A DNA stretch of 64,000 nucleotides from an uncultured Campylobacter sp. (GTDB lineage Bacteria; Campylobacterota; Campylobacteria; Campylobacterales; Campylobacteraceae), in contig NZ_CALHGM010000030.1 in the NCBI RefSeq assembly GCF_938030145.1, positions 1 to 64,000 on the forward strand. Direction: 5' to 3'. A program made the position numbers and the translations under genes. Under the pieces are notes generated by a model. It was not told the DNA's origin and did not search any database. It saw only the letters and a program-made list of their open reading frames with translations. Of this stretch, positions 17,257 through 29,665 are shown in pieces. How positions within the stretch are numbered: position 1 is the stretch's first letter; each line of letters opens with the position of its first letter.

Positions 17257-17787
17257 TTAAATCACCAAAATCCCCGCATTCTGCATTAAGCTTAGCGCGC
17301 ATTCGTCGTAGTAGCCGCGCTCATGGTTCGGCGCATCGTAGGTAGCTACTGCACCTCGCGGAACGATGACGTCCTTATCGGCGCCAGTTTCGTTGAGATA
17401 GGTGCGCAGGCTAAGCGCAAACTGCATCACGCAGATGTCGGTGCAACAGCCCGTAATCACAAAGCGATCGAAGCCGTCCAGAATTTTCTTATCCAAATTA
17501 TGAAAGCCGTTCGTGCTGCGCTTGAAAGTGACGTTTTGCTCGCTTACGTAAGGCGTGAGCTCCTCGATCACCTCCGCTTCGGGCGAGCCAACTAGGCAGT
17601 GAACCGGATAGCGCTTCATCTCCAAATCCCGCTCGGCGTGAGCGTCGCAAATAAAATGCACATTTTTCGCCGCCTCAATCTGCCTAATCACCGCAGGAGC
17701 GATCTTCGCTATGCTAGGATCGGCCATCGCGCCGAATTTTACGAAGCCATTTAGCATATCGATCACAAATACCAAAGTTTTCATCAA
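17257..17787 (-). CDS. Isochorismatase-family cysteine hydrolase (nicotinamidase-like)
   Basis: 176 residues. The catalytic triad can be read as Asp10 (FVIDMLNGF), Lys89 (VTFKRSTNGF) and Cys119 (CCTDICV). The metal-site region CDAHAERD is present. The family hydrolyses nicotinamide, ureidoacrylate or similar amides. Its ATG overlaps the stop of the upstream nitrilase-family gene by four bases, so both enzymes probably act in one small-amide pathway. The exact substrate cannot be read from sequence. Confidence 0.85.
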   Translation of the reverse strand: MMKTLVFVIDMLNGFVKFGAMADPSIAKIAPAVIRQIEAAKNVHFICDAHAERDLEMKRYPVHCLVGSPEAEVIEELTPYVSEQNVTFKRSTNGFHNLDKKILDGFDRFVITGCCTDICVMQFALSLRTYLNETGADKDVIVPRGAVATYDAPNHERGYYDECALSLMQNAGILVI

Positions 17788-18590
17788 AACTCCTTATAAA
17801 TTTCAGGTTTCATATCTTTTAAAAGATCCATTTTAGCGCGAAATTTTAAAATTTCATCTAAATCCGCCCGAGCAATCTTCACGGCTTCTTTTTTGCCTAG
17901 GCGCGCGACGATCTCGCCGTAGGGATTTATCAGCATGGAATTTCCGCCGAAACTCTCGCCCTGCCCCGTATCGCCGCAGCCGTTTACCGCGCAGATAAAA
18001 ATTTGATTTTCGATCGCGCGGGCCTTAGCGAGCGTGATAAAATGCTCTATACGGCTCTGTGCAAACTGCGCGATCACAAAAACCACCTGCGCGCCGCGAA
18101 GCGCCAAGGCGCGAAAAATTTCACAAAAGCGCAGATCGTAGCAGATCGCGACGCCGATTTTGACCGCGCGATTTTGAAATTTTATCTCGCAAATTCCTAA
18201 CCTATCGCCGCCACTTACGATCTCATTTTCGCGAGCGAGCGAGAAGGCGTGGATCTTGTCGTAGCGTAAAATTTCGGCTCCGTTTTGATAAACGAAAGCG
18301 GAATTATAAATTTTATCTCGCTCGGAGCTTATCGATCCGCCTATTAAAATAGCGCAGCTTTTTCGCGAAATTTCGTTTAAAAATTTTTTTGTATGAGTAG
18401 CGTTCGTATCAGCTAGCTCTTTAAATTTAGCCGTATTGAAGCCCGTATTAAAGGCTTCCGGCAGCACCGCTACGTCCGCGCCGCGTTTTAACGCGCGATC
18501 GATCAGCCCGCGCGCGCGAATAAAATTTTGCTCACAATCTGCAAAATTTTGAGCCATTTTCACGTCCATTTGCAAAATAGCGATTTTCAT
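17784..18590 (-). CDS. Nitrilase-superfamily carbon-nitrogen hydrolase
   Basis: 268 residues with the Glu-Lys-Cys triad at Glu45 (VLPEAFNTGF), Lys112 (YDKIHAF) and Cys150 (GVAICYDLRF). The size fits omega-amidase or deaminated-glutathione amidase-type members, which are cytosolic. Translationally coupled (four-base overlap) to the nicotinamidase-like gene and ten bases downstream of ruvC. It could clear damaged amides; specificity is inference. Confidence 0.87.
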   Translation of the reverse strand: MKIAILQMDVKMAQNFADCEQNFIRARGLIDRALKRGADVAVLPEAFNTGFNTAKFKELADTNATHTKKFLNEISRKSCAILIGGSISSERDKIYNSAFVYQNGAEILRYDKIHAFSLARENEIVSGGDRLGICEIKFQNRAVKIGVAICYDLRFCEIFRALALRGAQVVFVIAQFAQSRIEHFITLAKARAIENQIFICAVNGCGDTGQGESFGGNSMLINPYGEIVARLGKKEAVKIARADLDEILKFRAKMDLLKDMKPEIYKEF

Positions 18591-18600
18591 ATAAACCCTC

Positions 18601-19080
18601 CTATTTAGGCGCTAAGCGCATAACATTTGCATGCGTAAGCGCGATAGCTATAGCATCCGTAATATCAAGCGGCTTAATCTCCTTATTAATCCCCAAGATC
18701 CGCTTCACCATGAAAGCAACTTGCTCTTTCGCAGCCTTTGCCTTTCCTGTGACAGATTTTTTTACCTGAAGCGGCGTATATTCGGCAAAATTTCCAAAAA
18801 TTTGTAAAATTTTAAGAGCCAGTGCGCCGCGAAATTGAGCGAGCTTTAAAACAGACTGCGGATTATAGGCATAAAACATCGATTCTATCGCGACCTCATC
18901 GATCTTATGAGTGCTAAAAATTTGATCGATCGCCTCGCTCATCTGCGTCATTTGAAATTGCACGTTTTCGGCCTTCATTTTCACAAGTCCCGCCTCAATA
19001 AGAGCGATTTTATTCACATCTTTTTCCAAAATCGCATAGCCTAAATTTCTAGTTCCCGGATCGATTCCTAAAATTTTCAT
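18601..19080 (-). CDS. ruvC: Holliday junction resolvase RuvC
   Basis: 159 residues from the ATG at 19080. An in-frame GTG six bases upstream exists, but AAAGG lies five bases before this ATG and the family starts MKILGIDPG. Catalytic acids are visible as Asp7, Glu66 (VAIESMF), Asp139 and Asp142 (DITDAIAIA), the same spacing as in E. coli. It cleaves Holliday junctions during recombination. Divergent from dnaA across the putative upstream origin element. Confidence 0.96.
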   Translation of the reverse strand: MKILGIDPGTRNLGYAILEKDVNKIALIEAGLVKMKAENVQFQMTQMSEAIDQIFSTHKIDEVAIESMFYAYNPQSVLKLAQFRGALALKILQIFGNFAEYTPLQVKKSVTGKAKAAKEQVAFMVKRILGINKEIKPLDITDAIAIALTHANVMRLAPK

Positions 19081-19190
19081 ATCCACCTTTCACACTTATT
19101 CACAGTTTAATCACCGGTGAATAAACTTAAATTTACCACAAATTTAGCGAAATTTAGCTAAAATCTTAATCTAACTTGTAAGGGAATTTT
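19081..19190. other. Candidate upstream part of oriC (DnaA boxes)
   Basis: Between divergent ruvC and dnaA. TTATTCACA at 19096-19104 and, in the opposite orientation, the complement of TTATTCACC at 19116-19124 face each other across 11 bases. These resemble the DnaA boxes of Campylobacterota. AT-rich DNA with TTTACCACAAATTTAGC follows towards dnaA. Confidence 0.55.
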
Positions 19191-20519
19191 ATGGCGAAGT
19201 CGCAAGCACAAGAAATTTTATCGAATTTAGAGAAGGAAATTTTACCTACCGAATACTCTAGATATATTAAAAATTTGAAATTTAACGATAAAAACTCGAC
19301 ACCAGGGTTTTTCATCTACAACGCAACTAACGAATTTATAGCCAAATATGCCCAGACAAAATACGGCACTAAAATAAAAGAGCTTATCAAAAAACAGTTT
19401 GGGCTCAACGACGTGATCGTCAAAATCACCTCAAAGGCTAAAATTTCGCCGAAAGAAAAGGTAAAAATCATCTCGGAAAAGCCAAAGAGCACGATTCTAA
19501 GCGAAAATTATAATTTTGAAAATTTTATCATCGGCGATTCAAATAAATTTGCTTTTGAGTGCTCGATTACAGTCGCAAAAGAACCCGGAATTCGCTTTAA
19601 TCCACTCTTTATCTACGGGCCTAGCGGGCTTGGAAAAACTCACCTGCTTCAATCGATCGGAAATTACTGCATCAAAAAGGGGAAGACCGTCATTTGCGTC
19701 ACCAGCGAGCAGTTTGCTAATGATTTTGTTTTTAATCTCAAAAACAACTCAATCGATAAATTTAAACAAAAATACCGCAATTGTGACGTTTTGCTCATCG
19801 ACGATATTCAGTTTTTAATAGGACGCGACAAAGCTCAAGAGGAGCTTTTTTATACATTCAACGAGCTAAAAGACAAAAACTGCCAAATCGTGCTAACCAA
19901 CGACCTGCCGCCAAAATTTCTAAAAGGCTTTGAAAGTCGTCTTACAACACGATTTGAAAGCGGCATAATAGCAAACATTACCCCGCCGGATCTCGAAACT
20001 AAAATCGCCATTATCAATAAAAAGAGCGAGGAAAATCGCGTTAGAATTCCACACGATGTCGTAGAATATATCGCTACAAATATGGGTGACAATATCCGCG
20101 AAATCGAAGGCGCAATAAATAAACTAAATGCATATTCCTCGATACTTCGCACAAAGATCACGCTGGAATTTACCAAAAGTACACTGCAAGATCAAATTCA
20201 CCAAAAATATTCAAGCGTGAGCCTTGAACACGTCATAGAGGTGATTTCAAAAGAACTGAACGTAAAACCTAGCGAGCTAAAGAGCAAAACGCGAGCTAAA
20301 AACGTCGTCGAAGCGCGCCAAATTTGCATATATCTAACAAAACAGTTAACTCAAAACTCAATGCCTAAAATCGCCGCATTTTTTAATCTAAAAGATCACA
20401 GCGCCATCAGCAAAAATATCAAAAAAATCAACGAACTCATTCAAACCGACGAGATGTTAAAAATAAAGATCGAAGAACTAAAAAACAAAATAACCAAAAA
20501 GGATAAGAATGAAATTTAA
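19191..20519 (+). CDS. dnaA: Chromosomal replication initiator DnaA
   Basis: 442 residues. It is an ATP-dependent initiator that binds DnaA boxes and opens the origin. N-terminal interaction domain (1 to about 80), short linker, AAA+ core with Walker A GPSGLGKTHLL and Walker B LLIDDIQFL, and a C-terminal helix-turn-helix with the signature KDHSAISKNIKKI. TAAGGGAATTTT precedes the ATG. Flanked on both sides by box-like sites; dnaN follows. Confidence 0.98.
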   Translation: MAKSQAQEILSNLEKEILPTEYSRYIKNLKFNDKNSTPGFFIYNATNEFIAKYAQTKYGTKIKELIKKQFGLNDVIVKITSKAKISPKEKVKIISEKPKSTILSENYNFENFIIGDSNKFAFECSITVAKEPGIRFNPLFIYGPSGLGKTHLLQSIGNYCIKKGKTVICVTSEQFANDFVFNLKNNSIDKFKQKYRNCDVLLIDDIQFLIGRDKAQEELFYTFNELKDKNCQIVLTNDLPPKFLKGFESRLTTRFESGIIANITPPDLETKIAIINKKSEENRVRIPHDVVEYIATNMGDNIREIEGAINKLNAYSSILRTKITLEFTKSTLQDQIHQKYSSVSLEHVIEVISKELNVKPSELKSKTRAKNVVEARQICIYLTKQLTQNSMPKIAAFFNLKDHSAISKNIKKINELIQTDEMLKIKIEELKNKITKKDKNEI

Positions 20520-20675
20520 ACTTTATGAAAATAAAGCAAAAAAGGTGAATGAAAGTGAATAAAACAAAGCTACTTACTCACTGGATAAACTACCTAAAGA
20601 CAAGCTTTAGGATAAGTTTTTCACAAAAACCACTTGCCAACTACTACAACGATAAAAATTTAAAAGGATAAAAAT
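20520..20675. other. Candidate downstream part of oriC (DnaA boxes)
   Basis: dnaA-dnaN spacer. GGTGAATGA (20544-20552) and AGTGAATAA (20554-20562) are complements of TCATTCACC and TTATTCACT and lie in tandem. Further box-like words are GGATAAAC near 20583 and GATAAGTTTTTCAC near 20611. The surrounding DNA is AT-rich, as expected for unwinding. H. pylori is known to have origin elements on both sides of dnaA. Confidence 0.55.
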
Positions 20676-21755
20676 ATGAAAGTGTTAATCACTAAAAAAC
20701 TTCTAGAAGAGATAGTTTCAAATACTAGCTCCTATCTTGATAAAAAAGATCTAAGTTCGATAACTTCGCATCTTTTAATGAGTGCAAAAGATGGAATTTT
20801 TAGTATAAAAGCTACCGATCATGAAATTGGCCTAAGCTATAATATACAAAATATCTCAATAGAAACAGATGGAGAAGCTACAGCAAATGGAGGTAAGCTC
20901 CTTAGCGTCATTAAAGGCCTAAGCGACGATAGCGTTACTTTAGAAACCGTTAACGGAGCACTATTTGTAAAGCAAAAAAAATCCAAGTACAAGCTTCCGA
21001 TGTTTGAAACGAGGGATTTTCCGAGCTTTCCTACAATAGATGGTAAAAACAGCTTTGACGTAAATGCTGGAATTTTAGGCAGAAGCCTTAAAAAGATCTA
21101 TCCGTCGATCGATACGAACAATCCAAAATATGAGCTAAACGGAGCCTTAATCGACGTAAAAGAGGGCTTTTTAAATTTAGTCGGAACCGATACGAAGCGA
21201 CTTAGCGTTTATAAGCTGATCACTCAATCAAAAGCGGGCGAGCTAGATACTAAAATTTTGATTCCTAAAAAGGCGATAGGCGAAATTCAAAAGTTATTTT
21301 CGGATAAAATTAAAATTTACTACGACGAAAACGTGCTACTAGCAGTGAGCGAGAATTTTGAGTTTTTTACAAAGCTTATTAACGGCAAATTTCCAAACTA
21401 CGAGCGCGTTATTACAAGCGATACGGCGTATAAAATTTTAATTCCGCGCGATAAGATGGTAAGTGGAGTGCGAGCGATAAACGCAATGTGTGAGGAGATG
21501 AAGGTTACCATTAAAAAGGACGGAATGATTTTTGAGAGCATCAACGAGGATAATTCCGAAGCAAAGACCGAAATTGAAGCGGTGATCGAGATAAACGGCG
21601 AGATAGTTTTTGGCGTGAAAAACCGCTTTCTGCTTGATTTTTTAAGTAATATTGAGAGTGAAATTTTTGAGCTTGATTTTAACAGCTCCGATACGGCGTT
21701 CGTACTTAGCGCGGACAGCCTAAAAACGGTTGTCATGCCGATAAATAATATTTAA
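20676..21755 (+). CDS. dnaN: DNA polymerase III beta subunit (sliding clamp)
   Basis: 359 residues, three repeated clamp domains. It encircles DNA and tethers polymerase III. Recognised by KVLITKKLLEEIVSN at the start, the FPSFPTIDGK region and the terminal VMPINNI, the usual end of the clamp. AAAAGGATAAAAAT precedes the ATG. gyrB begins nine bases after its stop. Confidence 0.97.
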   Translation: MKVLITKKLLEEIVSNTSSYLDKKDLSSITSHLLMSAKDGIFSIKATDHEIGLSYNIQNISIETDGEATANGGKLLSVIKGLSDDSVTLETVNGALFVKQKKSKYKLPMFETRDFPSFPTIDGKNSFDVNAGILGRSLKKIYPSIDTNNPKYELNGALIDVKEGFLNLVGTDTKRLSVYKLITQSKAGELDTKILIPKKAIGEIQKLFSDKIKIYYDENVLLAVSENFEFFTKLINGKFPNYERVITSDTAYKILIPRDKMVSGVRAINAMCEEMKVTIKKDGMIFESINEDNSEAKTEIEAVIEINGEIVFGVKNRFLLDFLSNIESEIFELDFNSSDTAFVLSADSLKTVVMPINNI

Positions 21756-24076
<2,321 letters not shown>

Positions 24077-24077
<1 letters not shown>

Positions 24078-25510
24078 TGTCTGTTTTATTTAGTGAGACC
24101 AAAGAGCGCGAAAACCGTTTCATAACGGCACTTAAAATTTCGGTGCCGTTTACCTGCGTTTTGATTGTTTTTGGAATTATTTTGTTTCGAAACGGCGAGT
24201 TTAAATTTGATGACGTAATTTTGTTTTTGATACTTTTAATCTGCTATGTTTATTATGTCATCTATCAAATTTACTTTGGCTTTCAAAAGACGCTGATAGA
24301 TCCCGTTACTCACGTATTCGTGCGCGAGGAGATAGAGAAAATTTTAAGTAATGATCTAGCTAAAAATCGTCAAATAAATATCGTTCTTTTGCGAATTAAA
24401 AATATCATCGACATAAACGATCGATACGGCTACAAAAACGGCGATGAAATTTTATACGAGTATTGTAAGGAACTTTCAAATTTTATGGCGGAGCAGGGTT
24501 TTAAAGACCTTCCGATCGGTCGCTTTATAAACGGCTACTTCGTATTTGGAGTGGAATCAAAAGCTACAAATTTAAGCCATATTTTGCGGATGTTTGAGCA
24601 TAAAATTTCAAGTCAAACGATCAAAAATGTAGAGATAAAAAGCGAATTTACGATGCTTCCAAGCTCTTATGATCGCAATCTGCATAATATCGTAAATGCG
24701 CTATTTTATAAGATAAATCACCTGGACGACGAAGAACACGGCGAGAAGGCTATTGACGTAGAGAAAGTATTAATTGACGTATTTTCCGCCGACGTAATGG
24801 AAGCGATCGATAGCGAAAATTTTAGCTTTAAATATCAGCGCGTTGCAGATAAAAACGGCGTAAAATCACATATAAATTTAATTCCAAAGCTTGATCTAAG
24901 AAGTGGCGAAAAGATCACAAAAAGTAGAATTTTGGATATTTTGCTTCTAAATCATTATGACATCAAATACGATATTTCGATGATGAGGCAGATTTCTAGG
25001 ATCATCTATTTTAAAGATATTGACGCTAAAATTTTTATCGAGGTCATGCCTCAGACCCTGCGAAATAACGAGTTTCGCAATGAAATTTTAAAGCTCATCG
25101 ATAATAATCTGATCGATCCGAAAAAGATCGTGTTTGAGTTTAACGAAAAGCTTATCTATTCTGAGATTAAGCGCTTTGACGAAATTTTGATTAAATTCCG
25201 CGAACTTGGATTTAACTTCGCGCTGTCGCAGTTCGGCGGTTCAAACGCGAGCTTTGAGTATTTAAAATTTCTAAACGTCGATTTTATCGTTTATGACATA
25301 GAATTTAATAAAAATTTAGACGATGAAAAGATTAAAAATATATTTATTGGCATCAACGAAGCCTGCGCAAAATCGGGCGTCAAAACCATAATGCGCTTTG
25401 TAGATAAGCAGGAATTTCAAATGCAACTTTATAAAATGGGTATCGATTATATTCAGGGATTTTGCGTCGAAAAACCAAATGATATATCGAATTTAAGGAG
25501 AGTGCAGTGA
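24077..25510 (+). CDS. Membrane-anchored degenerate GGDEF/EAL protein
   Basis: 477 residues. Two hydrophobic helices at about 20-40 and 48-68, then a GGDEF-type domain (about 75-200) with INDRYGYKNGDEILYEYC but FINGYF where the GG(D/E)EF catalytic loop should be. An EAL-like domain follows (about 235-470); the E-x-L signature and metal residues are not conserved. It probably senses or binds rather than makes or cleaves cyclic dinucleotides. Start overlaps the gyrB stop; its own stop overlaps the queF GTG. Confidence 0.75.
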
Positions 25511-25887
25511 GATACGGCGAAGAGGAAATTGAAAAATTTGACATCGAGAATTTAGAAGTTTGGCCCAATAAACAAAAGCACGACTATCTAATAAAAATAA
25601 CCTTACCTGAGTTTTGCTGCCGCTGCCCACGCTCTGGCTATCCGGACTTTGCGACGATCTATTTGGAATATATCCCCGATAAACTCGTAGTAGAGCTAAA
25701 AGCGATCAAACTTTACATAAATTCCTTTATGAACCGCTACATCAGCCACGAAGATAGCATAAATGAAATTTACGGCGCGCTGCAAAGCAAGCTAAAGCCT
25801 AAATTTATGAAAATCAGGGGCGATTTTAATCCTCGCGGCAACGTCCACACGGTAATCGAAATAAACTCGGATCAAATTTACCGATGA
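25507..25887 (+). CDS. queF: NADPH-dependent preQ0 reductase QueF
   Basis: 126 residues, the short (unimodular) QueF type, starting at GTG inside the upstream stop (GTGA). It reduces 7-cyano-7-deazaguanine to preQ1 in queuosine biosynthesis. The nucleophile Cys40 and acid Asp47 sit in CCRCPRSGYPDF. The QueF motif around ELKAIKLYINSFMNRYISHE is conserved. It overlaps the following HD gene by four bases. Confidence 0.96.
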   Translation: MRYGEEEIEKFDIENLEVWPNKQKHDYLIKITLPEFCCRCPRSGYPDFATIYLEYIPDKLVVELKAIKLYINSFMNRYISHEDSINEIYGALQSKLKPKFMKIRGDFNPRGNVHTVIEINSDQIYR

Positions 25888-27119
25888 TAAGCTCAAATTT
25901 AGTCGAACAAATTTTTAAATCCGCAAGCATTAGTCGCTGGAACGATTACCCAAAGATGGTAAGTCTAGTAGAGCTCGACAAACAGGCGCATAAATTTATC
26001 ATCGCTTATTTCATCGCTAACTTTGAGCGCGATGTGGATATCAACTATGTGATAGAAGCGGGGATTTTCGAGTTTTTAGCGCGCATCGTCGTAACCGACA
26101 TCCGCCCGGACGTCTTTCATCAGATACAAAAAACCAAGAAAAAAAAGATCAACGAATGGGTTTTAAGCGTCCTAGAAAGCGATCTTTTGCCTATTCAAAA
26201 CGGCGAGTTTTTCGAGCGATTTAAAAAATATCTAAATTCCAAGGATCATAAGAAAGAGGCCGTAATTTTAAAGGCGGCGAGCTACCTCTCTACGCGATGG
26301 GAATTTAACATCGTCTATCAAACGAGCCAGTTTCTAAACGACATCGAGGAGTTAAAAGCCAAGGTCGAGGAGGAGCTCGAGGATTATTATGAGCTCATCG
26401 GCGTGCGAAAGATCGTGATGAATAAAAAACTTGCCCGCATAGTCGATCTTAGCGGCAGACTTCGTTTTCAAAAACGCTGGGCTCAGACGCCGCGCATTCC
26501 TGAGACATCGGTGCTGGGACATATGCTGGTAGTCGCGATTTTAAGCTACTTTTTCTCGCTTGAAGTTGGTGCGTGCCACTCGCGCACGGCGTATAATTTT
26601 TTCTGCGCGCTATTTCACGATCTACCAGAAAGCCTCACTCGCGACATCATTAGCCCCGTAAAATACGGCGTCAAGGGCCTTAGCGACATCATCAGCGAAT
26701 ATGAGATGCGGCTAATAGACGATAAAATTTTACCCTTTGTGCCGGAACATATGCGAGATGATTTTAGTTATATTTTGGGTATCCGTAAAGAGGGCAGTAA
26801 ATTTATAAAAGACGAGTTTGAAAACCGCACCTTCGAGCTAGGCAAGGAGCCTAAATTTGCAGAGGGCAGCCTAAAGATGTTTAACGAAGATAAATTTCGC
26901 GCAATCGACGGCAAGGCGCTTAAGTATTGCGATAAACTAGCGGCGTTTTTCGAGGCTGGAATTTCGATCAGTTACGGCGTGAAAAGCAAGGAGTTGCTTA
27001 GCGGGTATAATTCGATGTTAGAGTTTTTCAAAGCTAAGCCGAAAATTGAAGGCGTCGATTTTCAGAGTGTTTGCGAGGATTTCAAAGAGCATTTCGGGCT
27101 TAATAGGATCGATTTATAA
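25884..27119 (+). CDS. HD-domain phosphohydrolase-like protein
   Basis: 411 residues, cytosolic. HD-superfamily core in the second half: H at RIPETSVLGHMLVVA, the HD pair in FFCALFHDLPESLTRDI, and a later conserved Asp near KALKYCDKLAAF. The N-terminal 190 residues are helical and family-specific. HD proteins act as metal-dependent phosphohydrolases or nucleotidases; the substrate is unknown. Coupled by ATGA overlap to queF. Its stop codon lies at the 3' end of the convergent SRP RNA. Confidence 0.8.
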   Translation: MISSNLVEQIFKSASISRWNDYPKMVSLVELDKQAHKFIIAYFIANFERDVDINYVIEAGIFEFLARIVVTDIRPDVFHQIQKTKKKKINEWVLSVLESDLLPIQNGEFFERFKKYLNSKDHKKEAVILKAASYLSTRWEFNIVYQTSQFLNDIEELKAKVEEELEDYYELIGVRKIVMNKKLARIVDLSGRLRFQKRWAQTPRIPETSVLGHMLVVAILSYFFSLEVGACHSRTAYNFFCALFHDLPESLTRDIISPVKYGVKGLSDIISEYEMRLIDDKILPFVPEHMRDDFSYILGIRKEGSKFIKDEFENRTFELGKEPKFAEGSLKMFNEDKFRAIDGKALKYCDKLAAFFEAGISISYGVKSKELLSGYNSMLEFFKAKPKIEGVDFQSVCEDFKEHFGLNRIDL

Positions 27120-27226
27120 AACCCCTTCCCAGATGGCTGCGGCACATGCGAGATCTAAGTGCTCTGCTGTATTCCTACCCTGAAGCGGTGCCTAAAAAAA
27201 GCATTGCACAGGTCTAAGAAAGGGCA
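27118..27226 (-). ncRNA. ffs: Signal recognition particle RNA (small bacterial, 4.5S type)
   Basis: The minus strand contains the domain IV signature UUCAGGGUAGGAAUACAGCAG (a GUA-GGAA-UAC tetraloop hairpin with the CAGG and AGCAG internal-loop strands), read from plus 27163-27183. The ends pair: CCCUUUCUUAGA at the 5' end with UCUGGGAAGGGG at the 3' end, allowing G-U pairs. It is about 105 nt, ends in a short U run, and has a TATAAT -10 seven bases before the inferred start. It pairs with Ffh to deliver membrane proteins. End points are approximate. Confidence 0.88.
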
Positions 27227-27232
27227 AACGGG

Positions 27233-27238
27233 ATTATA
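27233..27238 (-). promoter_or_regulatory. -10 box of the SRP RNA gene
   Basis: TATAAT on the minus strand (CCATATAATCCC), correctly placed for a transcript beginning near 27226. Confidence 0.7.
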
Positions 27239-27267
27239 TGGAAATGTTTCTTAAAGTAAGGTTATAA

Positions 27268-27687
27268 ATGAATTTCAAAAATCATCTTCTATCCGTATTT
27301 CGCGAGGTTTTTATCCCTCATCATCGCTCTATCGAGTTTAGAGCCAAAATTTTTGCCGCAATGCTGCTTGCCAAAAAGAAGCAGACCGACGAGGATTACG
27401 ACGTGATCAAAGATATAGCGGGCGAAATTTATCCGGGCGACGAGCAGCGCATCGGCGTGCTAGTTTCTATCGTAAAAGAGTATATCTTAAAGGCGAAAAC
27501 TTATAAAAGCTTAAATTTAGACTCGCTTCTAAAAGAGATCGACAGAGATATCAAAAACAACAAAAAATATATCAAAAAGATCGATTTTTCGCATCTGCGC
27601 CGTCTGATCGGAGATGATGACGAGGATGCGCTGATCCAACAGCGCGTTTATGAGTTTTTTGTCTGCGAAGTCAAAGAGTACTCGTAA
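27268..27687 (+). CDS. Conserved hypothetical protein, 139 aa
   Basis: Soluble, helical and basic; starts MNFKNHLLSVFREVFIPHHRSIEFRAK. The run of acidic residues DYDVIKDIAGEIYPGDEQRIG in the middle recalls TerB-type helical folds, but this is only an impression. It diverges from the SRP RNA gene, whose promoter lies about 30 bases upstream, and precedes bipA by 64 bases. Function unknown. Confidence 0.7.
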   Translation: MNFKNHLLSVFREVFIPHHRSIEFRAKIFAAMLLAKKKQTDEDYDVIKDIAGEIYPGDEQRIGVLVSIVKEYILKAKTYKSLNLDSLLKEIDRDIKNNKKYIKKIDFSHLRRLIGDDDEDALIQQRVYEFFVCEVKEYS

Positions 27688-27712
27688 ATTTTTATCTTAA
27701 GAATTTTTTTAG

Positions 27713-27718
27713 TATAAT
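27713..27718 (+). promoter_or_regulatory. -10 box of bipA
   Basis: TATAAT in AGTATAATC, 33 bases before the bipA TTG start; a TCTTAAGAA word lies just upstream. Confidence 0.6.
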
Positions 27719-27751
27719 CATCAGTTTTTGAAATTATAAACGGAGAAAAAT

Positions 27752-29554
27752 TTGGAAAATATCAGAAATATTGCGGTTATCGCGCACGTCGATCACGGCA
27801 AGACCACTATCGTAGATGAGCTTTTAAAACAGTCCGGCACATTTGGTAATCACCAAGAAGTCGGCGAGCGTGTGATGGATAGCAACGACATCGAGCGCGA
27901 GCGCGGCATTACGATCCTATCCAAAAACACTGCCATCCACTACGGCGGCGTTAAAATCAATATCATCGACACCCCAGGTCACGCCGATTTCGGCGGCGAG
28001 GTCGAGCGCGTGTTAAAAATGGTAGACGGCGTACTTTTGCTCGTCGACGCGCAAGAAGGCGTCATGCCGCAGACAAAATTTGTCGTAAAAAAGGCACTAT
28101 CTTTAGGGCTCAGACCTATCGTAGTCGTAAATAAAATCGACAAGCCCGCAGCCGATCCGGACCGCGTGGTAAATGAAATTTTCGATCTTTTCGTAGCGCT
28201 TGATGCAAACGACGAGCAGCTTGAGTTCCCCGTCATCTACGCCGCTGCTAAAAACGGCTACGCAAAATACGATCTAAGCGACGAAAGCGCCGATATGAAG
28301 CCGCTTTTTGAGACGATCATCTCTCACGTCCCTACTCCGAGCGGTAGCGACGACAATCCGCTGCAGCTGCAGGTTTTCACGCTCGATTACGACAACTACG
28401 TAGGCAAAATCGGTATCGCTAGAATTTTTAACGGTACGATAAACAAAAACCAAAGCGTTATGCTAGCTAAAGCCGACGGCACGCACATCAACGGTAGAAT
28501 TTCAAAACTCATCGGCTTTAGCGGGCTTGAGCGTGCTGACATTGATGCGGCGGGCACGGGCGACATCGTGGCGATTGCGGGCTTTGACGCACTTGACGTA
28601 GGCGACAGCATCGTCGATCCCAATAATCCGATTCCGCTTGATGCGCTACATATCGAAGAGCCCACCCTTAGCGTAATTTTCAGCGTAAATGACGGACCGC
28701 TAGCTGGCACAGAGGGTAAATTTGTAACCTCAAACAAGATCGACGAGCGCTTGGAAGCGGAGATGAAAACTAACATCGCGATGCGCTATGAAAACGCGGG
28801 CGAGGGTAAATTTAAAGTAAGCGGCCGCGGCGAGCTGCAGATCACTATTTTGGCCGAAAATATGCGCCGCGAGGGCTTTGAGTTCTGCCTCGGGCGCCCG
28901 GAAGTTATCATCAAAGAGATCGACGGCATCAAATGCGAGCCTTTCGAGCACCTAGTTATCGACGCGCCCGATGATTGCACCGGCACCGTCATCGAAAAAC
29001 TAGGCCGCAAAAAGGCCGAGATGAAGGTGATGAACCCTACCGGCGACGGGCAGACGCGTATGGAGTTTGAGATCCCGGCGCGCGGTCTTATCGGCTTTCG
29101 CTCGCAGTTTTTGACCGATACTCGAGGCGAAGGGGTGATGAACCATAGCTTTTTGGAATTCCGCCCTTTCATCGGCGCGGTCGAGAAGCGACAAAACGGC
29201 GCGCTCGTGAGTATGGAAAACGGAGTGGCGCTAGGATACAGCCTGTGGAACCTGCAAGATCGCGGCGTGCTTTTTATCGCTCCGCAGGCGAAGGTCTATC
29301 TCGGTATGATCATCGGCGAGCACAGCCGTCCGAACGATTTGGACGTAAATCCGATCAAGGGTAAAAATTTAACCAACGTCCGCGCCAGCGGTAGCGACGA
29401 TGCGATCAAGCTCGTGCCGCCGCGTGCGCTAAATTTAGAGCGCGCGCTGGAGTGGATCGAAGAGGACGAGCTTGTGGAGGTTACGCCCGTAAATATCCGC
29501 GTGCGTAAGCGATACTTAGACCCTACGACGCGCAGACGAATGGCGAAAAAATAG
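27752..29554 (+). CDS. typA: Ribosome-associated GTPase BipA/TypA
   Basis: 600 residues, starting at TTG ([19 protein letters not shown] is the family start). Translational GTPase related to EF-G that acts in ribosome assembly and stress adaptation. G1 AHVDHGKT, G2 ERERGITI, G3 [17 protein letters not shown]4 NKIDKP. The C-terminal domain ends [21 protein letters not shown], as usual. Own -10 upstream and strong terminator downstream, so monocistronic. Confidence 0.97.
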   Translation: MENIRNIAVIAHVDHGKTTIVDELLKQSGTFGNHQEVGERVMDSNDIERERGITILSKNTAIHYGGVKINIIDTPGHADFGGEVERVLKMVDGVLLLVDAQEGVMPQTKFVVKKALSLGLRPIVVVNKIDKPAADPDRVVNEIFDLFVALDANDEQLEFPVIYAAAKNGYAKYDLSDESADMKPLFETIISHVPTPSGSDDNPLQLQVFTLDYDNYVGKIGIARIFNGTINKNQSVMLAKADGTHINGRISKLIGFSGLERADIDAAGTGDIVAIAGFDALDVGDSIVDPNNPIPLDALHIEEPTLSVIFSVNDGPLAGTEGKFVTSNKIDERLEAEMKTNIAMRYENAGEGKFKVSGRGELQITILAENMRREGFEFCLGRPEVIIKEIDGIKCEPFEHLVIDAPDDCTGTVIEKLGRKKAEMKVMNPTGDGQTRMEFEIPARGLIGFRSQFLTDTRGEGVMNHSFLEFRPFIGAVEKRQNGALVSMENGVALGYSLWNLQDRGVLFIAPQAKVYLGMIIGEHSRPNDLDVNPIKGKNLTNVRASGSDDAIKLVPPRALNLERALEWIEEDELVEVTPVNIRVRKRYLDPTTRRRMAKK

Positions 29555-29580
29555 AATTTCAAAATGAAATTTTAAAATTT

Positions 29581-29616
29581 GGCGTGAAATTTAGCTTTAA
29601 ATTTCACGCCTTTTTT
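29581..29616 (+). terminator. Rho-independent terminator of typA
   Basis: Perfect 12-bp stem GGCGTGAAATTT / AAATTTCACGCC with a six-base loop, followed by TTTTTT. Confidence 0.92.
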
Positions 29617-29665
29617 ATAGGCAAATTTTAAAATTTACGCTTCTGAAATTTTGCTAGGAGAGGCA

